From positions 101,191,616-101,255,615 of the forward strand of contig CM041294.1 in assembly GCA_023052935.1 (NCBI GenBank): DNA of 64,000 nt, given 5' to 3'. This stretch comes from Piezodorus guildinii (lineage: Eukaryota > Arthropoda > Insecta > Hemiptera > Pentatomidae). Made by a program: the position numbers and the translations under genes. Below the pieces are notes generated by a model. It saw only the letters and a program-made list of their open reading frames with translations. It did no database searches and was not told the DNA's origin. Positions 1 through 13,057 of this stretch are shown one piece after another. The first letter of the stretch is position 1. Each line of letters begins with the position of its first letter.

Positions 1-1194
1 TATTAACACTCACTGCTTTAATACTCATTGCCTTTGACGTAAATCGTATAATACAAATCGTAAATATTTTTTTAGAAAAAAATGTATTCCTTTAAAAATG
101 AAAATTCAAGTCAATCAACAGCCTGATTTAATTGTAAAATTATTTTATAATCCCTCCATTATTGTTACTTTAATGGACGTTTCGTTATTCTCTTCCATAT
201 GGATGGAAAACGCAAAAATGCGTTGGTTATGCACGCATGACTGCCGGAGCTCTATCGTGCAGTGAAAGAGATCAGCCCTGTTGCGAAACCATTTCGGCTG
301 ACTATTTCCTTTCTTAGGTCACCCGTCGGAATTTCACAAAATTAATGGTTTTATTTTGAAATTATCGCCGTATGTACACATAGTGAAAGGGAGGAGGTGA
401 CGATGAGATATCGGAGTGGACACCTGAGGGGGGGCGGTCGTAAGTGGATAACAAATGTCCTCGAAATATGTGAACATAATTCATAGAGAGCACTACTAGA
501 TTTGCATAATTTCTATGCCATAATTTTTTACGGGGCCGAATGCAATATATCGTGAGCCATATAAAGAGGTGTTTTCGTCACGTAGGACCTTGATAAAAAT
601 CGTCCCAATTACAGTTCGAGCGATAGAATTTGACATGCTCTAGTTTTGAGACAGGATATATTATTGCGATATTCTTGGAATGTTTATTTTATGTTTAGGT
701 GCCTCTATCATTAAAATTCATTAAAACAGTATTAAAGCAAGCTGAGTTTAAAAATTTGCCACTGCTAGAGGGGTTGGTGATCGAGTTTTTCTATGTGCCA
801 TGGATCTAAAAATTTAATTTTTGTAATTGGCTCTTTTGTATCTTTGTTAAGATTCTCCATCGAATGAGACGAATTTTTTATTTAATTTTTGCAATTTTCG
901 GTCATGATATTAGCGTAGTCAGTCTCTCTGCGATATATCGACTTCAAATTAACACACATAATGTATTTTATTTTATTACTATCATTGCCCTTTACTGATT
1001 GCGACTGAAAGGTTCAGATTTCTTTGTGTTGATAATGTCTCAGCAAAACAATCTAATAACAATCTTCTATCACCACATACATACATTCAATAATATAAAT
1101 GTATATATAGCAATATTTATTTTTTATTATGTATATGTGAAGATTTGTAGTTAAATTCATAATATAAAATGAATATTATTACTAAATAAACGTC
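1..1194. other. Non-coding, no gene recognised
   Basis: AT-rich DNA with no credible coding region on either strand. The part around 230-480 is less AT-biased and looks unique, so it could be host intergenic or regulatory sequence, but no motif supports a specific call. Confidence 0.4.
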
Positions 1195-1800
1195 CTGAAG
1201 ATTGAGTGGAAAAAAGAAGTATAGTCTGGACCCACAGAAGCTGCCCAGTTTGTGATGGAGACGCATTGGAAGATTGTTTCCATTTTTTTGCTCGATGTCC
1301 CGCATACCATGACAATAGAACCCGTTATATGCCCGTATTAAATGATGTGAGTATTGATGGCTTTTACGAAATTCTAGCGGAACCCCACGTAATGGACCTG
1401 AAATCATTTTTTATTTTTGTCAAAGAGAATCTTAAAATAAGATTTCAACATCTTTCTCAGAATTTTAATCATTCTTAAGGGTTCGGGACTTGTTAGTAAT
1501 TTGTGGGGAATTAGTATTCGCTTTAGTACTAATATTTTTGCATTATTTATTGATATGCTAATATTTGATTTATGATATTTATGTATATGCTGGATGAAAT
1601 TAATCATAAAGATAGCAGCACCTTATGCTTACTGCTGTATATGTGTTTTGTTGTTTTTGTTTTAAATATTTATTCGCATTGTAATTATATTATTGTATAT
1701 TTGCTGGTGATAAATTTATTAATTGTGCTGTGCCAGCCAGCTCTATTTGTATGGGGGTTGCCCTAAAGACAAGTAAATAAAATTATTATTATTATTATTA
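1195..1800 (+). mobile_element. 5'-truncated LINE 3' end (C-terminal zinc motif, 3' UTR, ATT tail)
   Basis: An open frame from about 1206 to 1478 encodes the last part of a LINE ORF2. It shows a C-x2-C-x8-H-x4-C motif (CPVC ... HFFARC), typical of the region after the RT domain in R1- and I-type elements. The stop is followed by about 300 bp of 3' UTR ending in AAATAAA and a run of ATT repeats at 1781-1800, the microsatellite-like tail some of these clades use instead of poly(A). Everything upstream (endonuclease and RT) is missing, as expected from incomplete reverse transcription. The fragment is too short to decide between R1 and I clades. It cannot make a functional protein. Confidence 0.6.
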
Positions 1801-3238
1801 TGTTCAGAACTAGCAGAGATAAATCGTTTTCAAAAATTAAAAAAATTAAGATTTAGTGGAAAATATATAGAAATTAGAAAGACCTGGAATCAGTAATCAG
1901 GACTAATTATAAATTACTAATCTTACTACTAAATTACTAAAATTACTAAAAACTATTTCTAAATAAGAAATAATTCCATGGGAACATGGTCAAAATGAAT
2001 AATGCCAGAGAAATAAGTAAATGTTCGACAAATTATGTAAATATAAAAGTATAGGAGGATATGTGAAACAAGTAAAAGAGGAACTGGGTAGAATAATAAT
2101 AATTGATGAAGACGACTTGGAAAGAAAGCATTTTGGTAAAAATAAAAAGAAGTTTGGGTTTTGTGTTAATGAAGGAAACGAGTGAGAAAATGGACTGAGG
2201 AAGAGTGAGAGCTACAGTCCAGGAGGATGAAAATGTATTGGAGAAGAAGAAAGACGGAAAGTGAAAAGGTGAATCGAAAATGATATTCCCTTGGTCATAG
2301 TTGGCCAGTTCTTAAAAAAATAAAAAAAAATTACTATAATCTAATGTTGTATACCTATGTACTGAATCATAAAGATTATTCCTTAATAACTTTATTATAA
2401 TATTTAATATTATAATCGTTATCATATTAAATTTATTATTACTTGGTATAAGATTGATTGATCTCGAAAATTTTTTTTTTAAAGCCCTCTCGGGTGTGGA
2501 GTTGAAATTCCCAGGATGAGTAAGATTGTCGGTGATCTCTTTTCCAACATTTTAAGAGAGGGATTAGGAGGAAGGAAAGAATTTTTTTTGTTTTTGTTTA
2601 TCACAACAGTATTTTTCCTATAACGGGGCTCACCGAATTTCTTATTTTTATCTTTGATACCTCAGTCAAGGCTGTATCTATAAGGATAATAATGAAATTA
2701 GATTATTAAATATTATGGCTTTGCTAGTTTTGTGGCCTCCCTGTTAGGGATCGGTATTAAATAAAGGGATTTATACAATATTTGAGAGTGTAAAATAATT
2801 TTATTTGCCTCCTTGTGATGTAGTCAGTAACCGCTGTCTGAAGCTGGAAAGTAGTGTGTAGTATGTCTGTTTTAGGTTTTTGTAGCGCTGCCTGCCTTAC
2901 AATACATCTCAGTACTATGTTCTAAAATTGGTAGAGCCTGATTATCTCGAAAATTGCATCAGCGTTTTGATTTGTTTTGTCGATGTCAAAGTGGATGGGA
3001 TTAAATTTAATAATGTTTTATTTACTTTAAAATATTATGACAGGGTTTAAATCCCAGATTATTAAATTTTGTTCCTTTCATGCTTTATTTATTTATTTAG
3101 TAATCCGCATCTACCCTTTTGGGTCAAGCTTTAATTTTTTTAATTTAAAATAGTTTTCATATATTATGTTGTTTGTAGAAATAAAAAAAAATGGTTTAAT
3201 ATGAATCATGAATAACTTTGATGATTACTTAAGAAACG
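1801..3238. other. Non-coding, no gene recognised
   Basis: AT-rich DNA with homopolymer runs and no supported gene. The segment at about 2480-2600 is less AT-rich, but I recognise nothing in it. Confidence 0.4.
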
Positions 3239-3240
3239 AA

Positions 3241-3822
3241 GAATATTTTAAATAAATAAATTCTTTATTATTCTGGGACAAGTCCCTTTAGAATAACATC
3301 GACATAACATATAAATTGGGCTTTAACAGTCTTAGACCAATTAATTATATATAAACAATTTAACTAAAACTAATATAAAACAGACATACGCAAATAGGTA
3401 GAAAATAAAATAAAATAGAGTCAATTACAATTGTGTTCTGACTGGATGGTCATGAGATGAATGAATAAGCGGGATTTGAATGTAGGAAGAGAGTTGGAGT
3501 GACGGATAGAAAGAGGAATAGAATTCCTCATGATTGAGGATCGGATAAGGAACGATCTGTCAAAATGTGCAGATTGGTGGGCCGTTGTGTATAAATCCGA
3601 AGGCCTAGAGCGTGTACAGCGGGAATGGACAGAGGATTTGAATTGTAAAAGGTCAAAAATGTATGATGAACGGCGGAATTGAATAACTTGGTACAGGAAT
3701 GACGCAAGGAAATACTTGCAACGATTGGAATGATAAAGCCACTTCAACTCGCTATAAAATTCGCTATAAAAGTGGTGTACCTCGGGACCCCGAAGATAAA
3801 TCGAACAAAGCAATTAATTAGG
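3241..3822 (-). mobile_element. 5'-truncated LINE 3' end (CR1/RTE-like)
   Basis: The minus strand from 3813 to 3421 reads as an ORF2 C-terminus. It holds the pattern N-S-I-P-L-S-I ... S-L-P-T-F-K-S-R-L, the block that closes many CR1/L2/RTE-type ORF2 proteins. The 3' UTR follows (3420-3241) and ends with a short hairpin, GGGAC-TT-GTCCC, then CAGAATAATAAAG. The same terminal hairpin closes the RTE-type element that ends near 56103. Only about 0.6 kb remains, so the copy is dead on arrival. The clade is inferred from the closing motif alone. Confidence 0.6.
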
Positions 3823-6345
3823 CGTTTTATCATTTTTTTTTTTTTTAAACAAGAATGCTAATATTAATAAATCATATATTTTTTTTATATTAAACTTTTA
3901 GTTTATTTAATACTTGGAAAATTTAGTTCATGAAGAAAAGTATGTTGAAGTTGTCTGTTCCACATAGTAGATGCTTTTTTCAAATTTACAACTTTTGAAT
4001 ATAATACAATAAATATAAATGGCAATCCATATATTTTTCTTATTTATGCGATAAGATGCAACAAAAAGACAAATTAAAAAAATAAAATATTATTTTGATA
4101 ATAAAAGAGCCTGATGCAAGGATATCGAAGGCACTACACAGAGGATGATGTCAGCGAGGAGAAAGGCTTAGATGGCTATTAGCAGTGGAAAGTGGCCAAA
4201 TTCCTTTATTTAGTGCTTCTGTTAATAGTGCTTCCATCCCTGCAGTGGTGAGTAATGTGCTTCTGTGGGTGTCTTAGTGCCATCAGGAGCTTATCTAGAT
4301 GTATGCATTTGTCTGAGCCCACTTGTGGCGTTTCTTTGGGGCATAACGCTTTTGAAAGTGATTTGTACAAAGAATAAAAAATGTATCATACCAAAGGGAA
4401 AAAAAAAAGGGAAAAGTGGTGAATGTGAAAGTCAATTTTAGAATAATTGAATTAATAAGAGAAATTATGTTATTTTTTGGAGTAAATAGCTAATTAAGTT
4501 ATTAAAATATTCAATTTATTTCATTAATATATAAATATTGAAGCCATGGCTTTTTTATTTTTTTATATATTTTTAATAGAATCAGAAGATTCTTTCCATT
4601 TCAATTTCATACTACCTGTCAGTTATTTATAGCACTGAATATATCTTTTTAAGTTCTTTATATTTTTTTAATTTTCATATTTGAGACATAAGACTGGCCT
4701 GAATAACTTCAGTTCTTAAGAAAATCTGAATAGCTAAAGATGATATGACGGTGTGGTTGCAAAAATACGCTTCTTCGTTATTTAAATTTGATTTAAATAT
4801 ACTTTGACATTATTTTAATTTTAACGAATTTTATTTTATTTATACTGTTATAAATACGATGCATGACGAAAGAGGACATTTAGTAGAAGATTAATCTAGA
4901 AGTTATGTTATATCTAATGATAAACATACATTGTAAAAGAAATAATAAAAAAAAAAATTATCCCCTCGTAATTAATAAATTGATATATTTATTTTGATCT
5001 TGATTATGTGTTAACTAGCATTTAGAATAATATACGTTCTTTAAATTACAAATATTTGATCAATAGTGAAATTTATAAAAAAATTAATATATTTAATACT
5101 TTTTTAAAAAAATGAATGAGATATCATTAATCCTGTCGTAGTTTTAATACTATTTTCTTCAATTACTGTTTATTTTCTGTCTCATACCATTTTTTTTTTT
5201 TTTTGTAGGTTTTTTGTCTACTTTTCCTACTATCGCTAATACCTTCAAACATATCGTTAATTAGTCCCTAGAAGAATAATCTTGATTTGTTGATTTAAAG
5301 GATCACCGAAATCATGTACAAATGTAATTAACGAACTATTGTGCATTGTAAATAAACTTTTCTATCTATCTATATCATTTAGTTCAGTTTAATTTATTCC
5401 ATTTAATATCAAAGATATTGTTGAGGGTTTAGAACAAAATAAATGAAATTAAAACGTGTGTTTTCGTTGAAACTCGGGAAATTATATTAAAAATAACAAC
5501 TGCTAATATATACGCATCTTACAGATTTTTATTTTATATTTATCAGTTTCGCTGTCACTGTGTGTTCTCCCACTTGAAATATACACAAAAATAATTAATT
5601 TATAATTAATCAGTAAATAGAAAAAAAAACAACACAAAAATACTTCAATAACTTTCAATTCAACAATAAACGTTTCTTAATTTTTTTTATGAAACTTTAC
5701 TGAATAGGTTTTATATATTAACTTTCAAATTAAGTATATAAAATTATTATTATTATTGTTATTCGTTTATTGTAATATATGGATAATAATATCCATACAA
5801 TATCGGGTTGAGACTGTCTTTCATTATCCTACAAACTCGGTCATTGCATACTTATCTGTCCACTTCCAAGAATGATATTATAAGTTTTACTTAAATGATG
5901 GAAAATATTAATAGAAAAATACCTTCGATGATCATTCATTCAGCTCTATGATCCTTTAGATCTTATATAAAACTTAAATAATTATTTATTATATAATAAA
6001 TGAGAGAAAATATTTCAACCATGTACCATTCGGAAGGGAGATCTATTCCATGTTAGCCGTTTATCAAGACGCCTAGTCACAGTGATCATTAGTTAGAGAT
6101 AGTACGCCCAGTATTTATAGTGTCTTGACAGAGCTCTAGTTCCTGCAATTTATATCTTCAATCCGACAGCTATCTCGCGTATATCTTGTTGACAACACTG
6201 TCACCGTCCTTAGGCGATAGTTGACGTCTTGTATCAATTATTTTAAGATTGAAATATTGGTTGTCCTAGGGTGCTACCTGTTTGAATTAACTTTTGCTCT
6301 AGCGACAAGGAACACATTGAGTAATTTTAGTATGTGTTATTAATC
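3823..6345. other. Non-coding; possible LINE tails near 5.35 and 5.75 kb
   Basis: No coding region is supported. At 5270-5375 an AATAAA-like stretch runs into TCTATCTATCTA, resembling a plus-strand LINE 3' end. At 5742-5880 an ATT run precedes a less AT-rich stretch that, read on the minus strand, looks like a LINE 3' UTR ending in AATAAACGAATA. Both are weak. The stretch 6000-6340 is less AT-rich and apparently unique. Confidence 0.3.
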
Positions 6346-6350
6346 AGTAA

Positions 6351-6370
6351 GGAGAGAGAGAGAGAGGAGA

Positions 6371-6403
<33 letters not shown>

Positions 6404-6437
6404 AGAGAGAGAAAGAGAGAGGAGTGAGAGAGAGAGA
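6351..6437 (+). repeat. GA microsatellite
   Basis: Imperfect (GA)n/(AG)n run of nearly 90 bp, pure purine on this strand. It is a polypurine tract that could form triplex DNA, but nothing shows a function. Confidence 0.9.
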
Positions 6438-6948
6438 AGGTAAGTATTACATATTATGTCTTAAGGCAAGATCAATTAGGAGTGTAAAACATTATTCATA
6501 ACGACTTATCATAACTATAGCATCTGAGTGTGGAAAGAATCTTTACATGAATCATTTAGATTTGGATAAAATTTGTTAGAAAGACTTTCACTAGACAGTC
6601 TTAAATAATTTGCTTACTAATTAACCCTGAAAAGACTAAAGTATAACCTATTTTTATGGTTAGATATGATTCATTTAATGAGACATATTTTCCAAATTGT
6701 TTGCCATTGAAATTATTATTACACCTCTTGTATGAAACGGCAAACAAGTAGGATTAGTGGTCAACTGAAGTAAAGGCTAATATTTTAAACTGTCTTTAGC
6801 AACAAGTATAATTAGAAGATCCTGTAGTGACATTTAAAATGTATTTTTAGTTTCTAAATGCACAAATACTGTATTGATTTATTATTTTCATTAATAAACC
6901 TTTGTAATCAATAAAAAAACAAACAAACAATTTCTTCCTTTCTGAAAA
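6438..6948. other. Non-coding, nothing recognised
   Basis: AT-rich DNA without a supported gene. An A-rich stretch (AAAAAACAAACAAACAA) near 6915 precedes the LINE relic that begins at about 6949. Confidence 0.4.
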
Positions 6949-7850
6949 TGTGAGGGCTTACGTTTCAAGACACGTAGAAACCTAGGATCTATTATTGACC
7001 AAACCCTAACCCGGAAGCCTCATATTGCTTAAACTTCTCGAAAAGTCATAAGCCCCTTAAAGATTTTTCATCGTTCTAGTCACCTTCTTCCCCAATCCAC
7101 GCGTGAAATCCTAGTAAAATTACTCATTTTCCACCACTTGGACTACGGCTGTGCGGTGTACGGTGAGTTCTCGATTCTACTTGAGAAAGGAGTGAAGCAT
7201 GAAATGAATTTTACCTCGAGACGGTCTTTGGGGAACCACCTCTACGCTAAGTTGAAGCGGCTTTTTCCTCCACACGCTGACAGTACTTCCTTGGATCATT
7301 TTCTAGCAAACGATAAACTCTCAGCATCCTTCATACATCCACTGTCTTCTCCACTTTAAATACTCAGTAAGTCTGCTGGAATCAAGATCGCGCCACTGGG
7401 ACATTCATATTCCCATTCATGCAGAACTGATGTCTTTGATTAACCCTTTCTTGCCCGTTCTACTGCATTCTAGAATTCCATTCATTCACGTATACGTTGT
7501 GCTTCTTCTTTTCAATATTCAAATATCTCCTTTTCTAACACCTATTAACCCAAACTGACGCTTGTTGATTTTAATTAGATTTGTTGTTAAAAGTACTCAA
7601 TCACTTTAATGACTGAATATCTAGATATTTTGTTAAAAATTAGTTGTCTTTAACTTCTCATTCTATTGCATTTATTTATTTACTTGTTCTGTGTTTTTTC
7701 TTTCCTTTTTATTATGTATACATTTAATTATCTACTTTTGTTACCTATGTAAATAATTCAATGTATTCTAGGCCTATATGCTATCTTCTTTGTAACACTT
7801 ATGCTATTCTTAATAGACTAAGTCCCAGAATAAAATCTTTTTTATTTCCT
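6949..7850 (+). mobile_element. Decayed LINE relic (RT C-terminal region and 3' UTR)
   Basis: Translating 6975-7360 with tolerance for stops gives the post-RT region of a LINE: Y-L-G-x-L-L-D-Q-T-L-T near the start, then H-L-D-Y-G-C-A-V-Y-G at about 7132, a block seen in CR1/Jockey-type proteins. In-frame stops interrupt it. The 3' UTR ends at about 7850 with AAGTCCCAGAATAAAAT, related to the terminal hairpin of the elements ending at 3241 and 56103. The element lacks its endonuclease and catalytic RT core and is old, judging by the decay. Confidence 0.55.
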
Positions 7851-7890
7851 AATATATATTTCTAACACTCCATTAGATTTAAGAAAAAAA

Positions 7891-9773
7891 TCTGTTGCGC
7901 GCAACACTGGACACCCACTTACCTCCGTTGTTAAAATCAATCTTAGATTTTTTAAATACATTTAGAGATGAAAACTAATTGCTAAAAAATTAATAACATT
8001 AAGCTTCGATCGAAACCAGTGTTTTATTAAATAGTCTATTATATTATAGGTCTATGACAATCAGTTTTTTCCTCTTTTCATTATTCTCAAACACCCTCTA
8101 CAACTTTGTGTATATCTATTCTATATATCAATACTTTGGCTCAACAGCCTCTGTAGGACTGTGATCTCAGACATTATGTTCTTCCTATAGTCTCTGTCAG
8201 CTGCATGTCTCCTCCATCTCCTCACACCGACCCAGCGCAGGTACACCTCCACGTCCTCAAGCCATTTCAGACGTGGTCTTCCTTGCAATAACCTTTATTT
8301 TTGAATTTTGTGTAGCAGTCCTTTTTTTTTGGGTGATAATCTGGCATTCTTTCTTCGTGGCCATGCCACTGTATTTTGCGATCATGATATTACTATGTCT
8401 GGTTCTTCATACATATCCATTAGTTCTTGATCTTTTCTGTATCACCATTGTCTCGATTCGTCAATTAGACCATATATTTTTCTAAGGACCTTTTTCACCC
8501 ATATCCTATGGACTTTTTCATGTTCTTCAGTTAAAACCCACGTTTCGCTGCCATATGTCACCTCAGGTCTGACGACTGTCCGGTATATTATTAATTTGGC
8601 TTTAGTGAGATAATTTTAAACTGGAATGACTTCCGAAGTGCATGTAAACATGCACTGCCAGCTGCCAGTCTTGCTTTTGTCTCTTCCTTTATGTTATTTT
8701 TCTGTGGTAAAACTGATCCTAGATACTTAAAATTGTCCACATGCCTGAAATTCAGACTAAGCACCTATATGTAACGGGTTCTCCAGCTCTTCTCTTCTAG
8801 AGAATCTCATACATTTGCTTTTTTCTACATTGATCTCCAGTTCGAGTTAACTCGTCGCTTTCTGAAACTCCTGCAATTCACCCAACAATAAAGAAAAGGT
8901 TATCCCTCTGATAACATCCGCATTGGCTTTTGTGTATAAGATATAATTTTACAAATTTTGTGTATAAGATGATATTTTTTTCTAAAATCTTTAGCTTTTC
9001 AACGTTATATTGTAAGTCTGCATTACTGTTCTTATGTTAAATATTACAAAAATTGCATAAAAAGTTTGTTTGCTCTTTTCTTTATTTGGACATCGACTTA
9101 ATTCAACTTACATATTAACCTGTTTTTTAATGAAAATTAACAAGTTGACATGATTAATTTGTTTGAATCTAATAACATTAAGCTACTTTAGTGGAAGAAA
9201 AGTTATAAAATCGGCATTTAAGAGCTTTCTCACTATTTCAGTCAAGAGGAAATAAGCATGGTATTAAATCCCACTAAATTTTACATCGATATTGCTAGTT
9301 TAATCAAAATCCGTTTTGGAGTAAATCGGTGCTAAATGCATGGTATAAAGTGGCTCTTCTAAATAGACTATTTTAATGAAAAAGTAGCCTTAACATCTCG
9401 GGCGTATAGTTTATTTAATATAAAATTCTAGTTTTATAGAACTTTATTTTTCGCGCTAGAATTACCAAACACGCCCCGCAAAGTAATGCTTGATAGCGGT
9501 TCCGTGGGGTGGTAAAGAAGAATTGGGAGGTGGTTTCATAGTGAATCGGGATCTCCTCCTGTTGTTTGACTTTATTGTGGCACTTCGTCTCATGAAAGAT
9601 TTTTTCCATAAATAAAAAAAATAAAAAAATCGTAAATAATGTAAAAACACAGACTTTTTTGTGACTTGGTCATTTGGACTTAAGGACCGTAAATAGTGTA
9701 TTTCCACCAGTGGTGGAAACTCGAATTCGAAAATTTTCACATTCGCAATACTTATATAGCTAAGTTAAAGTAA
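7891..9773 (+). repeat. R-family repeat, copy 1 (interrupted)
   Basis: First copy of a dispersed family defined by comparison within the window. It starts TCTGTTGCGCGCAACAC and ends with GCTAAGTTAAAGT after the conserved block GAAAATTTTCAC. The middle carries AAATTTTACATCGATAT and ACATCTCGGGCGTATA, shared with the other copies. A minus-strand RTE LINE piece at about 8113-8931 splits it, and about 150 bp of extra sequence lies at 9490-9650. The duplicated words TTTGTGTATAAGAT near 8932 and 8957 may reflect the target site of the LINE. There is no protein; the class of the family is unknown to me. Confidence 0.7.
8113..8931 (-). mobile_element. RTE-type LINE fragment inside R copy 1
   Basis: Read on the minus strand, 8740-8450 gives V-D-N-F-K-Y-L-G-S followed by a K-A-R-L-A-A-G block and a pattern like Y-x-T-V-V-R-P-E-V-T-Y, which is the region after the RT palm in RTE-type endonuclease/reverse transcriptases. 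Further along, at about 8340-8180, the frame-shifted text matches the closing part rich in H-x-x-R-M and W. Several frameshifts and stops break it, and the catalytic YADD region lies outside. Assignment to RTE rests on the FKYLGS block plus the similar element at 55239-55940. Confidence 0.6.
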
Positions 9774-10984
9774 TTAAGGGGGGAAAGGGGAAAGAAAAAT
9801 GCTATTCAACACAATTACATTTATGATTGCTAATAATATCATTAAAAATGATTTTACTTAGGAACAGAATGACGTTAAAATTACTGATATATCATTAATA
9901 GGACGACCATGGCAGAGTTTTATTCCGAAAAAGTGCGTTTGGAACCACTGGGGGTCCTCGGACACAAAACAGTACGAATCCTTATTTGTACGAATACTTA
10001 TATTAAGTATCGAAACTGAGACCCTTCATGGATTGAAGAAGTACAGGTATTAACCTAAAAAATGATCCCAAAAAAGACATGAATATTAATTATATATATT
10101 CTCTGACATTAATAACACTAATTCTTAATATACTATTCTTAAGAGTTTCTATAACTTTCTGTCACACTGAACCCTTAGCCGTTTATCATGACACATTTAA
10201 CTGTTATGCTCATTGAAAAGAGCAGCCAAAACTTGTGTATTTCACCCAACTTTTGCGAAGGATGTTATATGGGTGTTTTCTAAGCTTTTAATAGGTGTTT
10301 ATGAATGGTTCTGTAAATAAGACTAAAGTTAAAATGAATTTGTTAGCAGGTTAATTTATTTAATTAGTTCTTATTGTGATGTTTTCCTTGTAGATATGAA
10401 AAATAAATTGAATTTCCAATACACGTAAATAAATATTTTATATAGATTTCATTTAGTGACCTTGTGATATTCACGGTTGCTATGCACTTTTTCCTGTGCA
10501 AAAATTAAATTTTCCAATTAACAGGTTAAATTAGGATTCTCATAAGAGAAGAATACGCATAGTGGGAAAATTCTGCCAGTTAATTAACAATACTGATATC
10601 TCGGAGAGGGAAAGTGTTCTCCGTGCTAATTGTTACTGACAGTTTCCCCACACCTTTCGAAAGTTGCTGCGTGTGGTCCGTAGCATCAGTGATATCCCAG
10701 CTGCAAGGAGCCTATCTGGAGAGCTATTGTGGTTTGTAGCAAATATTGCCACTGTTTTACTTTCTCGTTATCATTTCCGGACCTTATGCATGTACGTCGG
10801 AAGTGGATTTGCGAATCATAGCCGATGGAAACCTATCGTACAAGTGGTTATTTATTTTTTATTAAAGAAGAACAAAGGCATATTCTGGAGATGATATAAT
10901 TTAATATAAGTTACAGAAAGTTTTGCTGATAGAGACCTGAGAATAACTCCATTAATCGTTTACAAAACATATTCCTCTTAATAT
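9774..10984. other. Non-coding, no gene recognised
   Basis: AT-rich intergenic DNA. A 76-codon frame at 10664-10894 has no recognisable domain and no repeat support, so I do not call it a gene. Confidence 0.4.
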
Positions 10985-11478
10985 AATAATACAAATTAGA
11001 AAAATATTGTGTACATAAATGTTGATGACAGAAGATGGATACAGGCTGCAAAGCAAGAAAACAACAGAAATACACGCAAACATCGAGACAGAAATCAGGA
11101 AAAGAAGACTGAAATTCTATGGGCACATACAAAGACTACCTGAAACAAGACTGACACGACATATACACGAAGCAACACCAACACTCAAAAGCACTAAGAA
11201 CTGGATCAAATAGACACGAGAAGACTTACGAAGAGCAGACATAAGACAAGAGAAAATCCAAGAGAGAACTTTAATTTAGAGACAAAATAAACGAATGGGA
11301 AGTACCTCTAGAGCAAAACAATCAGAAACCATACAGACCCAAATTGTCTGCAGAAAGAAAAGAGAAGTTCAGCCAAAGAATGAGACAATACTGGCTACAC
11401 AAAAAGAACGAGAAATAAGAAAATTGAGTCATAAGTGCTTAGCGCCTTCCTTTTAGGGAGATATCGCACTAATAATAA
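10985..11478 (+). mobile_element. LINE ORF2 C-terminus and 3' end (RTE-like)
   Basis: The frame at 11019-11210 contains R-K-R-R-L-K-F-Y-G-H-I-Q-R-L, the hallmark block near the C-terminus of RTE-like endonuclease/reverse transcriptases. Past the stop at 11211 the same reading continues (T-R-E-D-L-R-R-A-D), so the stop is a mutation and not the natural end. The 3' UTR closes with CTTAGCGCCTTCC, a purine stretch, and a short AATAATAATAA tail at about 11470. The fragment is 5' truncated and inactive. Confidence 0.6.
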
Positions 11479-11865
11479 TAAATGTAGATGATTGCAAATA
11501 GTGATTGATTGAGATAAAATCATAAAAAAAAAGTGGGAATTAAATGAAAAATATAAAACATTACAGACTAATCCGGTGATCTTTACAATATAAGTGATCT
11601 TTAAAAGAGTGAATTATTAAAGAATAAATAGAAAAAAACATGTTTCATTTATTTTTTTTTCAAAAGGATCTTATTTCGAAAAATTATCTTTCATATACAT
11701 TTTAAAAAAGCGACTTACCAGTTTTTTTAATTAATATGAAACTCTTTAATTATCATGAAAATCATGGGAAATGTCATACAGTGAGGAAGAACGGGAAATT
11801 TTAATAAACAATTTCAGATTTCAACTAAATTTCTAGGGATCTCCTCAAGTAAACTCTTTTAAAAT
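11479..11865. other. Non-coding, nothing recognised
   Basis: AT-rich DNA with no gene or repeat that I can match inside the window. Confidence 0.4.
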
Positions 11866-12004
11866 TAAAATTTAGGAGTAGATGCCAATGGGTACCGACC
11901 TCCCTCATGCCTGACAAGCCCTTTTTATTAATTTTTATCAAATCCGCGTATTGTCACGGGCAGAGCGACAGGTGTGGATGTAAAAATAAATAATGAAAAA
12001 AAAA
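11866..12004 (+). mobile_element. Jockey 3' UTR scrap
   Basis: The words CCTCATGCCTGAC, then TTGTCAC, then GACAGGTG and a tail ATAAATAATGAAAAAAAA appear in the same order as in the 3' UTR of the minus-strand Jockey derivative at 31944-33367. This is therefore a very short 5'-truncated copy holding only 3' UTR and poly(A). Confidence 0.5.
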
Positions 12005-12142
12005 CCTAAATTTCTTTATCGTCTGTGAATAAAACTTGAACAAATAATAAATTATTGTTATATCGAATCATCTTATAACATAGCATATATAGAGTACCAG
12101 AGCAAACAAGTTTCCCACAAAAAAATCCTATTTAAAATTAGT

Positions 12143-13043
12143 TGTTTTTGTTTTTTTTTATTCGTATATATTACAATTTGTCATAATAGACAATAATAAT
12201 AGGACTACAGGATCTCATTCATACAATATTTACAATATAAACAAAATGAAAGTCAAATTACATAAAATAAAATCAAAATAAATAATTGTATACAATAACA
12301 AAATTTGTAGACAAAATAAATACAAATAAATAAAGTTAACAAATAAATAAACAAAATATGTCACATTTATACCTATGTACAATATTTACAATCAGCTGGG
12401 GAACCCCGGACGGGGCTTGTCCCCCCACTTGTGGAAGGACAAGCAGAGTCCAAAGGATCCCAGCGCCTCCCTCTCAGCCGCATCACTGGTGGTGAGAGCC
12501 AGCGGAAGCTAAGTGAGGGCGCCACAGCCACTATCACACCGCACATGAGAGGAGAATCTGACCAGTGTCAGAACTCTAGAATAGATATTTTTACAATATG
12601 TCTCGGGGCCACTGCCGTTTCAACCTTCTAGGTGGGTTGTATGGATGAGTGTAGCTGGACAGGGATCGTGCTAGAGGATTAGGATGATGAATGAGGTTCT
12701 GGTGGAATTTGGAAAATTTTGATGGAATTACGTCTGAAATAAATGGAACATTAAGGTCGTGGTGCAAGGTATAGTTGGATACATAATAAGGAGCATTTAC
12801 TATTATTCGCAGGACTTTGGATTGAAAGGATTGAATGCGTTTGATGTTAGAACGTTTAGCTGTCCCCCACAGTTCAAGTCCGTAGGTCCAGATGGGCTTC
12901 AGTATTGTCTTATAAATTAATAATTTGTTGTCAACTGTAAGTTCAGATTTTCTATTCAATAGTCTGTATAACTGTCCGAATCGTCTGTTGAGTTCTTTTC
13001 TTTTAAGTCTTGTATGTGGGTTCCACGTCAGTCTTTTGTCAAG
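12143..13043 (-). mobile_element. 5'-truncated Jockey LINE
   Basis: Minus-strand copy bounded by a perfect 14-bp target duplication, TATTTAAAATTAGT, at 12129-12142 and 13044-13057. The frame 12959-12591 gives the ORF2 C-terminus (L-L-I-Y-K-T ... W-T-Y-G-L-E-L-W-G-T-A ... R-Q-W-P-R-D-I-L). It closely matches the end of the full-length Jockey at 15464-20247, so both belong to one family. Upstream of this frame the match continues to the D-K-R-L-T-W-N-P-H-T block and then stops at the duplication. The 3' UTR and a T-rich (A-rich on its own strand) tail lie at 12143-12590. Lacking endonuclease and RT, it is inactive. Confidence 0.85.
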
Positions 13044-13057
13044 TATTTAAAATTAGT

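Noticed and set aside
9415..9740. 64- and 92-codon minus-strand frames
   Set aside because: They lie within R copy 1 and are not preserved in other R copies.
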